A DNA stretch of 64,000 nt from Candidatus Limosilactobacillus merdigallinarum (GTDB taxonomy: Bacteria > Bacillota > Bacilli > Lactobacillales > Lactobacillaceae): positions 1 through 64,000 of the forward strand of contig DXFH01000027.1 of assembly GCA_019114515.1 (NCBI GenBank), written 5' to 3'. The translations under genes were made by a program, and so were the position numbers. Positions within the stretch are counted from its first letter, which is position 1. Each line of letters begins with the position of its first letter. Below, in pieces: positions 1 to 9,553 of this stretch. The notes beneath the pieces were generated by a model. The model was not told where the DNA came from. It saw nothing but the letters and a program-made list of their open reading frames with translations, and made no database searches.

Positions 1-44
1 TATGTTAAATTGCGCGGCGAAGTTTTAAATTTGGAGACATATAC

Positions 45-1136
45 TTAAATTATTCCTCCTATGCTATAGGGAACAATGTTAGACCATTCCGGTCGAAAGA
101 TTTGAATAACGACAAAATATACTATCAAAAACATGCATATAGTAGAAAACGCAAGAATCCTTTTTCTACTATACGTATATCCGGATAATAAAGACAATAT
201 AGGGTAATATCCTATATTAAAATAAATCGCTATTCTAGAAAGCTGAGAAAATTTCAACGCAATTATGTAAAAAGCAATTGCAGTGAGTAGCATAAGATAC
301 GAGTCATTAATCAATACGTTGTCATTTACTTTATATAGTTTTGTATAATACCTTGACCATAAGAAGGTGAGCAATATTAATACTATTGAAACAAAAATAT
401 TAAGAGAACCGTTCATATTATTAGTAGCTACTGAGTTAGAAAAACTATTAGCTTCATTGCTGACCAACGAAATCTTTCCATAAATTGTTTCAAAAAATAA
501 AGATACAATTATTGTGAATAAGCCAAGAAAAATTTTGCTTTTCCAACCATATTTTAAATACTTATATATCAAAACAATTAAAAACATCCAGGCAGTAACA
601 TGCATAGTGATAGCTAAATAATTAAAAATCAAAAATTTCCCTACATGATTTTTGATTAAAAAAACAAAAGCAACCATGCATAATGAAATTGCCAATGCTT
701 GTCGCATTACGTTCATTGAAAATGGCATAAACATTGATTCATAAACTAAAATTCCAACAACGTAATTGATATTTAATCTTAAAATAAAAAAAGTTAAGCA
801 TAATATCATTATTGTTGTTGTTACGACAAGCATTAACCTAAAGCTTGGATAGATACTATATATTATTTTATTTAATAATAAAAAACCATTTTCAAATCTA
901 GCACCATTTACAGGTGCAAACCAATTAAAAAAATTCATCGGTATTTGTGTTGTATTAGACTGATAGAAAATTTGGCTATAAGTTATAGTATCTGCTCCTA
1001 CACGGATTCCTCGAAATGCCATTACAGTCCATAATGGTATAAGATTCATGAATAAATATAGCTTTGGTTTAACTATATAAACTGGAATTGTGACTATATT
1101 CAATACAAAAAGGCAAATATAAATTGACATTGACAT
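45..1136 (-). CDS. EpsG/Wzy-like polysaccharide polymerase, multi-pass membrane protein
   Basis: 363-aa hydrophobic protein with RGIRVGADTITY-type N-terminus typical of the EpsG family; lies at the distal end of an EPS cluster. Confidence 0.75.
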   Translation of the reverse strand: MSMSIYICLFVLNIVTIPVYIVKPKLYLFMNLIPLWTVMAFRGIRVGADTITYSQIFYQSNTTQIPMNFFNWFAPVNGARFENGFLLLNKIIYSIYPSFRLMLVVTTTIMILCLTFFILRLNINYVVGILVYESMFMPFSMNVMRQALAISLCMVAFVFLIKNHVGKFLIFNYLAITMHVTAWMFLIVLIYKYLKYGWKSKIFLGLFTIIVSLFFETIYGKISLVSNEANSFSNSVATNNMNGSLNIFVSIVLILLTFLWSRYYTKLYKVNDNVLINDSYLMLLTAIAFYIIALKFSQLSRIAIYFNIGYYPILSLLSGYTYSRKRILAFSTICMFLIVYFVVIQIFRPEWSNIVPYSIGGII

Positions 1137-1637
1137 TCCTCTTCAACATAGCTCGATTTATTTATTATCAAACCCTTAATCACTTTATATTAAAGTGAGA
1201 CATACCTCTTTCATTAATATTATCTTTCGATAATCCTTAAACTTTAACATTATCATCTTAAATGATAAATCTTGCAAAATAGCCTCTAGATTCAGTTCAA
1301 ATTGATTCTTTTTACTTTTCTCATCCAAAGTGAATTTTAATATCCAACAATAAAGATAGAATCTTTCTCTACAGTGAATGTTCCAACTCACTTTCATTAC
1401 TCTCAGACAATTATATAGGTTGAATCTTATTATTAAACTTAGCTTTATAGAACTGTACTATTACATCAGGTTAATCATTATTGTTCATCTTTCATTAATG
1501 CTTGCTATTCCGTTAAGCTAGATATACAGCTCTTATACATTATTTAAAGCACCTGCCTTAATTATCAACTTTTTGGTAGTAAACTGTCATTAATGAAAAT
1601 TGATGGTTCATATCATAAGTTTTTTGTATAACACCAA

Positions 1638-2510
1638 TTACTTTTTGTGCAATACACGTTGATAAATTGTTCTCCTCACCCAACCAGGAACGAGAATATT
1701 CAAAGTCATCAACAAATCTCCTATTATTTTTTCATGCCAACTTAACATCTGATTTTGATATAGAAAGTTGCGCAATTGATAGAAATATTGGAGATTAGAA
1801 GATTTACCCCTTCGTTGGTACATCCCTTCGCTAACTCGCATTTTAACTAAAGTTTGATCAAGGTTTGCAACATGATAGTTATTTACAATGACACGTGCCC
1901 ATAAATAATAATCTTCTAAATTTCCATATGGAATATACCCTCCAACATGTAATAAAGCTTCCTTATTAATCATTACAGAGGGGTGATTAAATGGACTGCG
2001 CCATTTAACAAATTGGCGTATTGCCTGTTCAGAGGTAGGCACTCTCCTGTACCCAATTATATTTGATGGATCATTAGCAAATTCTTCAATCTGGCCACCA
2101 ATTACTGCAGTATTGGGGTTATTTACAATCTCTTTTAATTGAAGTTCAAAACGGTTAGGTACACTGATATCATCACTATCCATTCGTGCAATCCAATCAG
2201 TAGATACGTATTTTGTTCCTAATCGTAATGCAGCACCTAAGCCGTGGTTCTTTTCAGAGACAATATTTTTAAACCCTTTACCAAACTTATTCTTATGTTT
2301 ACTGATTACTTCCTTCAATTTGGTAGAGATAGGGCCATCTTCGACTAAGACAATTTCACTAGGTACTACCGTCTGATTTTCGATACTCGTTAAAGCCATA
2401 TCGAAATACTCGGGTGTTTCATCTTTATAAACAGACATCAACACTGAAAAAGAAGGGTATTTTTTCTCTTTTTCCATGGGTATCATTCCATTAATCTTTC
2501 TTGCCTTCAT
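1638..2510 (-). CDS. glycosyltransferase family 2
   Basis: FSVLMSVYKDE...EDGP...ARMDSDDIS motifs; start moved from 2537 to ATG 2510 (MKARKING) because the longer ORF overlaps the upstream gene; AGAGGA RBS. Confidence 0.85.
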   Translation of the reverse strand: MKARKINGMIPMEKEKKYPSFSVLMSVYKDETPEYFDMALTSIENQTVVPSEIVLVEDGPISTKLKEVISKHKNKFGKGFKNIVSEKNHGLGAALRLGTKYVSTDWIARMDSDDISVPNRFELQLKEIVNNPNTAVIGGQIEEFANDPSNIIGYRRVPTSEQAIRQFVKWRSPFNHPSVMINKEALLHVGGYIPYGNLEDYYLWARVIVNNYHVANLDQTLVKMRVSEGMYQRRGKSSNLQYFYQLRNFLYQNQMLSWHEKIIGDLLMTLNILVPGWVRRTIYQRVLHKK

Positions 2511-3144
2511 GAATTCCTCTACTGCAGATGACATCAAATATTGTTTTAATAAAAATTGATAAGTTTAAAAGCATACTGATATTCAATGCGTATTTGCCAT
2601 CATAGGCAGCTTTATTCACGTCCGTTACTTCATCTCTGCCATGAACTTGCGCTAGACCGGTGATTCCGGGAAGAATTCGTGAAGCTCCCGTCTGGTCTCG
2701 CAATGCTAGAACTCTTTTCTCCGCTGGAATAAGTGGGCGCGGACCAATTACGCTCATGTCTCCCTTTAACACATTAATCAGTTGGGGAAGTTCATCTAGA
2801 CTTGTCTTGCGGATTATCTTTCCAATCGATGTAATGTACTCTTCGGGATTTTCAAAGTTTTCAGTTGCCATCTGATGTGGCGCGTCTTTAGTCATCGAGC
2901 GGAATTTAAACATTGTAAAGGGAACATTGTTTTTTCCTACTCTGACTTGCCTAAATAAAATCGATTCTTTAGGAGAATCTATCTTAATAAAGATCGCGAT
3001 TATCATAATCGGAATGATGAGAATAATTAACGCAGCCAAGCTAAAACTTACATCAAAAATCCGTTTGAAAAAGTCGCGGTACCAACGAAATGATTGATCC
3101 CTTTGCAGATTCGTTATTTTTTTCTTTATCATCTGCATTGGCAC
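2491..3144 (-). CDS. sugar transferase (priming undecaprenyl-phosphate glycosyl-1-phosphate transferase)
   Basis: KRIFDVSFSLAALIIL, FRQVRVGKNNVPFTMFKFRSM, KTSLDELPQLINVLKGDMSVIGPRPL motifs. Confidence 0.93.
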   Translation of the reverse strand: MPMQMIKKKITNLQRDQSFRWYRDFFKRIFDVSFSLAALIILIIPIMIIAIFIKIDSPKESILFRQVRVGKNNVPFTMFKFRSMTKDAPHQMATENFENPEEYITSIGKIIRKTSLDELPQLINVLKGDMSVIGPRPLIPAEKRVLALRDQTGASRILPGITGLAQVHGRDEVTDVNKAAYDGKYALNISMLLNLSIFIKTIFDVICSRGIHEGKKD

Positions 3145-3182
3145 TTCTACTCCCCTTCTAGAATTCCCAGTAACCTAAATAA

Positions 3183-3947
3183 TTAGAATAACCAAAACCG
3201 TTTTTTCTTAATCTTTTTCAATTCGTTAAGTGGTACATTGCCACCATTAATAATCGAACGCGCATTTTGTTGGTAGCAGGCAACCATCCGCGGACCAAAC
3301 TCACTTTCAAGCTGGTCAAATGCCTGGCGCATTTCATATTTGCGTCCTGGCAAGTCGTGAGCATCAGATGCAAAGACATAGCCCTGCCCCGCCGCAATTA
3401 GTTGCCTACTGAAATGGGCCACCTTCTTGCCAAAGGTACCAACATACGAACTAGCCGTAATCTGTGAGAGACAGCCTTTGCTAAGCAGGTCATACAAGAT
3501 GTCCGGATGGTCCATGATCATGGTGTTCCGCTCAGGATGGACAATCACCGGTGTGATGCCACGCTGTTGCAGGTAAAAAATCATCTGCTTCGTGTAATGC
3601 GGCACATCATCGTCCGGAAATTCCAGCATCAAGTACTGGCCGCCTTCATCAGCAAAGAGGATGTCATCGTCATCCAATGCTTGCAGCAAATTACCATTAA
3701 TCCGCACTTCCTGACCGGGAAAAACGGTTAATGGAATATTGTGCTTAGCCAGTTCGTCAGCGAATGCCTGCGTTTCCTTAATGACGTCTTTCTTATGGTT
3801 CACATAGCGGCCGTTCATATGGTGAGGTGTTAAAAGAGCATGGGTCACTCCGTTCTCCGTAGCCTCACGTGCCAAACGAAGCGAGATTGCCATGCTCTTT
3901 GAACCATCATCAACGCCTGGCAATAAGTGACAGTGTAAGTCCACCAT
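3183..3947 (-). CDS. CpsB/Wzh-type PHP-domain protein tyrosine phosphatase
   Basis: MVDLHCHLLPGVDDGSK start, VIVHPER, FASDAHD; next to the BY-kinase gene. Confidence 0.93.
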   Translation of the reverse strand: MVDLHCHLLPGVDDGSKSMAISLRLAREATENGVTHALLTPHHMNGRYVNHKKDVIKETQAFADELAKHNIPLTVFPGQEVRINGNLLQALDDDDILFADEGGQYLMLEFPDDDVPHYTKQMIFYLQQRGITPVIVHPERNTMIMDHPDILYDLLSKGCLSQITASSYVGTFGKKVAHFSRQLIAAGQGYVFASDAHDLPGRKYEMRQAFDQLESEFGPRMVACYQQNARSIINGGNVPLNELKKIKKKRFWLF

Positions 3948-3952
3948 AACCA

Positions 3953-4720
3953 TTATTTGTCATCCTCATCATAGCCATAGCCGTAACCATATCCATAACC
4001 GTACCCGTAGCCATATCCATAGCCAGCGGCATTTCTACCATCGACATCATTCATGACATAACCAAGTAGGTTGGCGTGGGCCATCTTTAATAATTCCACT
4101 GAACGCCGTGCCGCCATCTTTTGGGTGCTTCCTTGCGAAACAACCAAAATCATGGCATCCAAACTATTGGAAAGGATTTGCGTATCCGTTACTTCCAGCA
4201 TCGGCGGAACATCTAAGATCACCATGTCGTAAATATCCTTAACAGCCTCTAGAAAGGCTTGCATCCGCTGGGATCCTAATAGTTCAGCCGGGTTTGGTGG
4301 CGTTGGCCCACTCGGCAAGACATCCAAATTGTGGATGCCGCTTGGCTGAATAATCCGGCTAATATCCACGGATTGCTGGTTACTGCTTAAGATATTCGTC
4401 AATCCTTGATAACCGTTGACATTAAAAGTCTTTTTGACGGTCGGGCGCCGTAAATCGGCATCCACCAGCAGTGTCTTCTGCCCGTTTTGAGCAATGACCA
4501 CTGCAGTATTGGCAGTAACCGTGGATTTACCTTCTGAAACATTGGCAGAAGTAAAGGCCAGCGTCTTCAGCGGCTTGTCGATTGACATGAAATTAATATT
4601 GGTCCGAATCGTGCGGAATTGCTCTGAAACCACGCTCTTTGGGTCAGCCGCCGTAATCAGCTTTACCCCATTCTGCATGGTATCGTTTGTTTTCTTCGTT
4701 TTACGATGGAATAGTGACAT
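3953..4720 (-). CDS. CpsD/Wze-type bacterial tyrosine kinase
   Basis: Walker motifs FTSANVSEGKSTVTANTA, LLVDADLRRP; Tyr-rich (GY)n C-terminus. Confidence 0.95.
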   Translation of the reverse strand: MSLFHRKTKKTNDTMQNGVKLITAADPKSVVSEQFRTIRTNINFMSIDKPLKTLAFTSANVSEGKSTVTANTAVVIAQNGQKTLLVDADLRRPTVKKTFNVNGYQGLTNILSSNQQSVDISRIIQPSGIHNLDVLPSGPTPPNPAELLGSQRMQAFLEAVKDIYDMVILDVPPMLEVTDTQILSNSLDAMILVVSQGSTQKMAARRSVELLKMAHANLLGYVMNDVDGRNAAGYGYGYGYGYGYGYGYGYDEDDK

Positions 4721-4732
4721 AATAGCGCCTCC

Positions 4733-5515
4733 TTAGACCCGCGTTCTTTGCTTGCGTGAACGATGAGCGCCGAAGTTCTCGTTGCGATCAAGGTGGATAT
4801 GATCAATATGCCCGAGATTCGTCAACCCGAGATCATCCGTCATGAAGTCATCGGAATTAACCGTGGTGTCCATCAATTCCTTAATCAGCAAGTAGATGAA
4901 TGAAATCAAGAAGCCCAGCACAGCTCCAGCTAATGTAAAGAGCTTAACATTCGGGAAAGATGGTGCTGATGGTGCCGTCGCCTTTGAGACAATAGTGACA
5001 TTATTTACACTCATAATCTTCTTAATGCGCTTCTTGAAAACAGAGGCAATCGTATTCGCTGCGGCCGCGGACTTATTCGGGTTATCCGTCGTCACCGCCA
5101 CGGAGAAGACCTGTGAATTCTGCTGATTGCTAATCTTAATGTCCTTCTTTAACTGACTAACCGGGACGTTATAGTTGCGACCATACTCACTAGCCACACT
5201 GTTGCTATTGCTTAACTCTTTGTTAGCCTCGTTCAGAATCACTTTATTGGTAATGATATCTTTGTAGGTGTTAATAATCTGCACATCGGCTTGCTGGTTG
5301 TTATAAGCCTGACCATTATTATTACTGTGTTTTTGGTTAACCAGGATTTCGGTCGTCGCGGTGTATTTGGGGATAACAATAAACTTGGCGGTTGCAAAGC
5401 CAAGCACCCCAACAATTACCGTCCACAAAATCAACAGCTTATAGTTGATTCTTAAAAGGGCAAGTAACCGATGGAGATCAATGGTATTGGTTGATTCATT
5501 GTTGGAATCTGTCAT
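4733..5515 (-). CDS. CpsC/Wzd-type chain-length determinant and kinase activator
   Basis: two TM segments flanking a Wzz-type domain (TATTEILVNQK...), next to the BY-kinase gene. Confidence 0.92.
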   Translation of the reverse strand: MTDSNNESTNTIDLHRLLALLRINYKLLILWTVIVGVLGFATAKFIVIPKYTATTEILVNQKHSNNNGQAYNNQQADVQIINTYKDIITNKVILNEANKELSNSNSVASEYGRNYNVPVSQLKKDIKISNQQNSQVFSVAVTTDNPNKSAAAANTIASVFKKRIKKIMSVNNVTIVSKATAPSAPSFPNVKLFTLAGAVLGFLISFIYLLIKELMDTTVNSDDFMTDDLGLTNLGHIDHIHLDRNENFGAHRSRKQRTRV

Positions 5516-5525
5516 GCTCTACTCC

Positions 5526-6533
5526 TTAATTTTTTAAACTATTTTGTAAGAGAGTGGCAACGCGATTACGTTCCGTGTCGGAAACTACCTCATACGCTTC
5601 GTCATCATACTCTTCACCCTTGCCTTGCGCGTGATCGCGAACGACATTCTGGGCAGTGACTCGGTAGTGGCGGGCCAGTGTAATCATATTCTTAAAGGTG
5701 AGGTCAGTCTGCGAACTGTCTGCAATTGAATTCAGGAACTTGCGATTCAGAACTGTCTTATATGATGCCGACTTCTTTAAGAGTGCCATGACGATCAATT
5801 GCTGACGCTGCTGCCGGCCGTAATCACCATCTGGGTCTTCGTGACGCATCCGGCTAAACTTCAAGGCTTTGCTGCCATTTAAGTGGTAGGTTTTGCCTTT
5901 CGTAAATGAGGCACCGTCATAAGTGAAGGTTAGCGGTGAGGTAACATCCACACCACCGACCTGGTCGATTGCCTTTTCCAGGCCGCCCATGTTGACCATT
6001 ACATAGTAGTCAATCGGGATTTTGAAATACTGGTGAACGACCTTGACACTCTCTTTAATGCCACCGTATGTGTAGGCGGAGTTAATCTTAGCTGGTGACT
6101 CGTCTGGGTATCCTGGCAAGTTAACTCGCATGTCCCGTGGGATGCTGACAATCGTGGCCTTCTTCTTTTGCGGATTAAGAATCAAGATCATCATGGTATC
6201 CGTGCGACCTTTATAGTTACGGCCAAGGGCACCAGTATCTGTCCCTAATAATAGGATCGAAACCGGTCGCTTTTGTGCCAGCACTTTATTGGCGTCCCGC
6301 TGCTTCATAACGCCAGCACTGTTGTACATATTGTTCGTCGTCACTGACAAATTATGCCAAGCGACAAAGGCAAAAAAGACTGTAAAAAATAAAAGGATTC
6401 CCAGAGTCCACCAAAAGATACGTCTGATCTTTCGTTGACGATGGTGATGATGGTGGTGGTGATGATGCACCGGTTTTACATCACGCAATTGTTGACTAGC
6501 TGATTCATCCTTAACGTCATTATTCTCTGACAT
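5526..6533 (-). CDS. LCP (LytR-CpsA-Psr) family protein
   Basis: SILLLGTDTGALGRNYKGRTDTMMILILNP, VSIPRDMRV, KINSAYTYGG motifs; first gene of the EPS operon. Confidence 0.95.
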   Translation of the reverse strand: MSENNDVKDESASQQLRDVKPVHHHHHHHHHRQRKIRRIFWWTLGILLFFTVFFAFVAWHNLSVTTNNMYNSAGVMKQRDANKVLAQKRPVSILLLGTDTGALGRNYKGRTDTMMILILNPQKKKATIVSIPRDMRVNLPGYPDESPAKINSAYTYGGIKESVKVVHQYFKIPIDYYVMVNMGGLEKAIDQVGGVDVTSPLTFTYDGASFTKGKTYHLNGSKALKFSRMRHEDPDGDYGRQQRQQLIVMALLKKSASYKTVLNRKFLNSIADSSQTDLTFKNMITLARHYRVTAQNVVRDHAQGKGEEYDDEAYEVVSDTERNRVATLLQNSLKN

Positions 6534-7218
6534 TTGATGTGTTCTCCAAACCTACATAGATATAGATAAAATTAAGTATAATTTTACAGAGCTTATCTTA
6601 TCGAATCATTAGGATGCTTGGCAAGCGCTGATAGCGCCTGTATCTAGGCAGTTAAACCTTTTTGTATTCACTCGATAACATCCACTTTTATTATCTATTT
6701 AATGGCGATATGGGAGGTATTTCCCACCTGTTATTACTTGATGTTCGTCTTTTTGAAATCGTTTTTCGTTAAATGCTGATTTTTTAATTTTTTCAGTTGA
6801 TAAATTCATTGCAATGAGGAATTTCGCAACTTTGATTGTTTCCTATTGTCCCAGGTATTCAATGAACTTCATCGATGAATGTCTATAAGTATAATTATGA
6901 ATTGATGCTAATCAACTGTCGCCATTATTACCGAATAAGCCAGACCATTTAGCCGGTAACGATGCCTCTTTAATTAACTGCTGATAAACATATAGCAAAA
7001 ATCATACTAAAAGCAGCTGGCTTAATAGTCGATTTTGGGGACTGCAATTTGCGACAATCAAGCAGGAATGCAGAGGGTCAGTACTTATCCTTGATAATGA
7101 TCTTGTACCTTCATATTAAAGGGTAAAGAGTGATCAGAGCCGCTTAAATAACATATACCAATTTGGTGACCAAGCTGGAATTGACTGATGATAAACAAAA
7201 ATGCCCCGCAAAAGATTG

Positions 7219-7271
7219 TGAAGTGCACCCCCATAATTGGATTATTTGTCCAACTATGGGGGTGCACTTCA
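7219..7271. repeat. inverted repeat resembling two abutted IS3-family terminal repeats
   Basis: tgaagtgcacccccataattgga-ttattt-gtccaactatgggggtgcacttca; TG...CA ends. Confidence 0.6.
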
Positions 7272-7293
7272 GACGGCATTTTTTGTAACTTCT

Positions 7294-7821
7294 CTAGTTA
7301 TGTAAAATTTGGTCAATAGTGTCTTTGTACTTACCGAATTCTTGACTTAATTCTTGTTTACTATACGTCTTGTGACCATTTGCTTGGCCCATGTGGTCAC
7401 CTTCTGTTGTATCGTAAATAACTTGTACATTCTGATCATTGACCACCATCGTGGTGGTATGGGCTCCAAAATCAACCGAATAGCGATTGCCATGTGGGTA
7501 CCAGTGCATGTTATCATGACTAGTCTTCAAATTGTTAACCGCTTCGTCCGGTGTTTCATCATCAGTTTCTAGTTTCAAAAAAGCCATCATGGCGTAGTCT
7601 TCATCACTATAACGTGGTTGGCTCGGCTGATTATTGGCCTGTCTATCATCACTTTTAGATGAACTTTGACTGCTTACTTGTTTCTTTAACTGACTATTCT
7701 TCTTTTTCAGACTACTATATTCGCTATCTGAATGATGTTGAGTAGCTTGCTTGTGGCCACAAGCAGTAAGTGTGCTGGTTGCGAGCATAAGTGCCAGTAA
7801 GATTTTAATTTTGTTAGTCAT
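7294..7821 (-). CDS. putative lipoprotein of unknown function
   Basis: signal peptide with lipobox LTAC (MTNKIKILLALMLATSTLTACGHK). Confidence 0.75.
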   Translation of the reverse strand: MTNKIKILLALMLATSTLTACGHKQATQHHSDSEYSSLKKKNSQLKKQVSSQSSSKSDDRQANNQPSQPRYSDEDYAMMAFLKLETDDETPDEAVNNLKTSHDNMHWYPHGNRYSVDFGAHTTTMVVNDQNVQVIYDTTEGDHMGQANGHKTYSKQELSQEFGKYKDTIDQILHN

Positions 7822-8914
7822 TAGTTAGTTGCCTTCTCGTTTAATTGATTTTGAATAAACTTAACTTCTCTTAAACCAGTGTGAATGAGAACAAAAAGGA
7901 CTAACCAACCTGCACAGATCAGTAAGACCATCTTTAAGTCACTCATTGGCAAATCCCAATCCCATAAGCCGTGTAAGACAACCGCACACAGGAAGAAACG
8001 TAAAAAGCTGATGTTCATCACATTGTCGAATGCCAACTTGCGATTGCCATTCACTAATACTAAGCCAGCAACCGAAATCGCACACCAAATTGAATGCGTA
8101 CCTAATGAACTAACTGCCCTGATAACTGCTTCCCCAACTGAATTAAACTGCGCAATGTATTGGAGATTTTCAAAGGCAGCAAAGCCCGCACCAATAGCTC
8201 CCCCAACTAACATTCCATTAAAAACGTGCGTTAGTCTTAATTTAGACACAAAGTAGCAACCAACTAATAATTTACCCAACTCTTCAATGAAGCCAATGGT
8301 AAATGCACCAATCAAATCAAACTGAGGATTAGTACCAAGAATAGCATAGATAATCATTGTTACGATTAGTGAGAACAGGCCCCCAATCAAACAAACCTTA
8401 ACTGCTAAATATAGTGAAATATTTTTAAAGACATTAATTTCAAAGAAAAAGATCAATAAGGTGACTGGCACGGCTATACCTAGGATAGAACAAAAGGCCA
8501 ACTGCATTGGGTTGCCAAAAGCATCCATTAAGACAAGCAGAAGCCCTACTGCAAACATCATTCCCAGAAGTACCCGCGAATAAAGCCACGGTTGCACCGG
8601 CTTACTAGAAACCGCTGCTAAAGAAGGAGTGGAGCAATAAAGATGTTCTCAGCCTCTGCTTGGGTATGACGCCGCCATACTTGCGCAAAGAAACTGCTGA
8701 GATTGATCGAGACACTTTTGTCTTCCCCTGTCCAGCTATTAATTGTTTTCGTTGCACTTTGAAAAATGTTTTCGTTGTGCCGAGCACTTGTGTTTTGTTG
8801 ATTTGTATGTGAGTTTTCCTGTTCATAATGCAAGGGCGAGCCGCATTTAATACAAAAACGATCACTCTGATTATTTAGCGCTCCGCAGTGCATACAATAT
8901 ATTTTATCGTTCAT
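7821..8914 (-). pseudogene. zinc-ribbon/PrsW-family intramembrane protease, split by a frameshift (ORFs 8618..8914 and 7821..8597)
   Basis: N-terminal CxxC zinc ribbon and SWTGEDKSVSINL...QAEAENIFIA linker in one frame; ...STPSLAAVSSKPVQPWLYSRVLLG and EELGK protease motif in another. Confidence 0.7.
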
Positions 8915-8926
8915 ATTCTAACCTAC

Positions 8927-9553
8927 TTAGTCATCCTCATAACCATAATCGTCGTAATCATCGTAGCTGACGGCGTGATCTTGCAAGCGATATTTACATT
9001 TCCCATCTTTATATATCCAGAAATACCGTTTCGAATTATCAGGATTTTGTAACCCGACTGTCCAGCCATCGCCTACTTTTTTATCAATCTTCTTCGAAAT
9101 GGCCTTAACTGAATCATCCATCTCATCAGCTGCTTCACTATCCGCAGCTAAATTACCGATAATTCGCAAAGCATATTGGGCACCATCGCCATATGGCACA
9201 ATTTCAACTTCTTGCTCATCCTGATCAATTTTAACTTTAAACTCGCTCTTGCTTAATTCATCATAAACAGCAGAACGGATATCAGCTCGTTGCTGCTTCT
9301 GTTCCTGACGATAGATTGCTGAACCGCAAAAAATCACCACTAAGATAATGATTGTCCATAGCCAGCCATTGTCTTTTCTAAAAAATTTTGCCGGCGCTGG
9401 CGATGGTCGGGTCACCTGCGGTCGGTTAATCGGCATTGCTGCTGGTTGTGGGTTACTTCCGCTAACTAAGCGGGCGCCGCATTTAATGCAAAATTTACTG
9501 CTGCGTGGATTCTTATGCCCACACTTCGTACAAAAAATATAATCCTTATTCAT
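8927..9553 (-). CDS. zinc-ribbon, single-TM protein
   Basis: FCTKCGHKNPRSSKFCIKCGA then TM WTIIILVVIFCGSAIY. Confidence 0.8.
   Translation of the reverse strand: MNKDYIFCTKCGHKNPRSSKFCIKCGARLVSGSNPQPAAMPINRPQVTRPSPAPAKFFRKDNGWLWTIIILVVIFCGSAIYRQEQKQQRADIRSAVYDELSKSEFKVKIDQDEQEVEIVPYGDGAQYALRIIGNLAADSEAADEMDDSVKAISKKIDKKVGDGWTVGLQNPDNSKRYFWIYKDGKCKYRLQDHAVSYDDYDDYGYEDD

Noticed and set aside
1185-1397. 70-aa ORF in the EPS gap
   Set aside because: No RBS or recognisable domain; reported only as part of the gap finding.
3966-4035. Short tandem repeats considered as a CRISPR-like or minisatellite array
   Set aside because: In-frame hexanucleotide units encoding Gly-Tyr; no spacers.
7085-7279. 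64-aa minus-strand ORF
   Set aside because: Runs through the IS3-like inverted repeat; its sequence is just translated hairpin arms.
8605-8865. 86-aa minus-strand ORF overlapping the zinc-ribbon gene in another frame
   Set aside because: Alternative-frame overlap with no domain; the zinc-ribbon frame carries the CxxC motifs.
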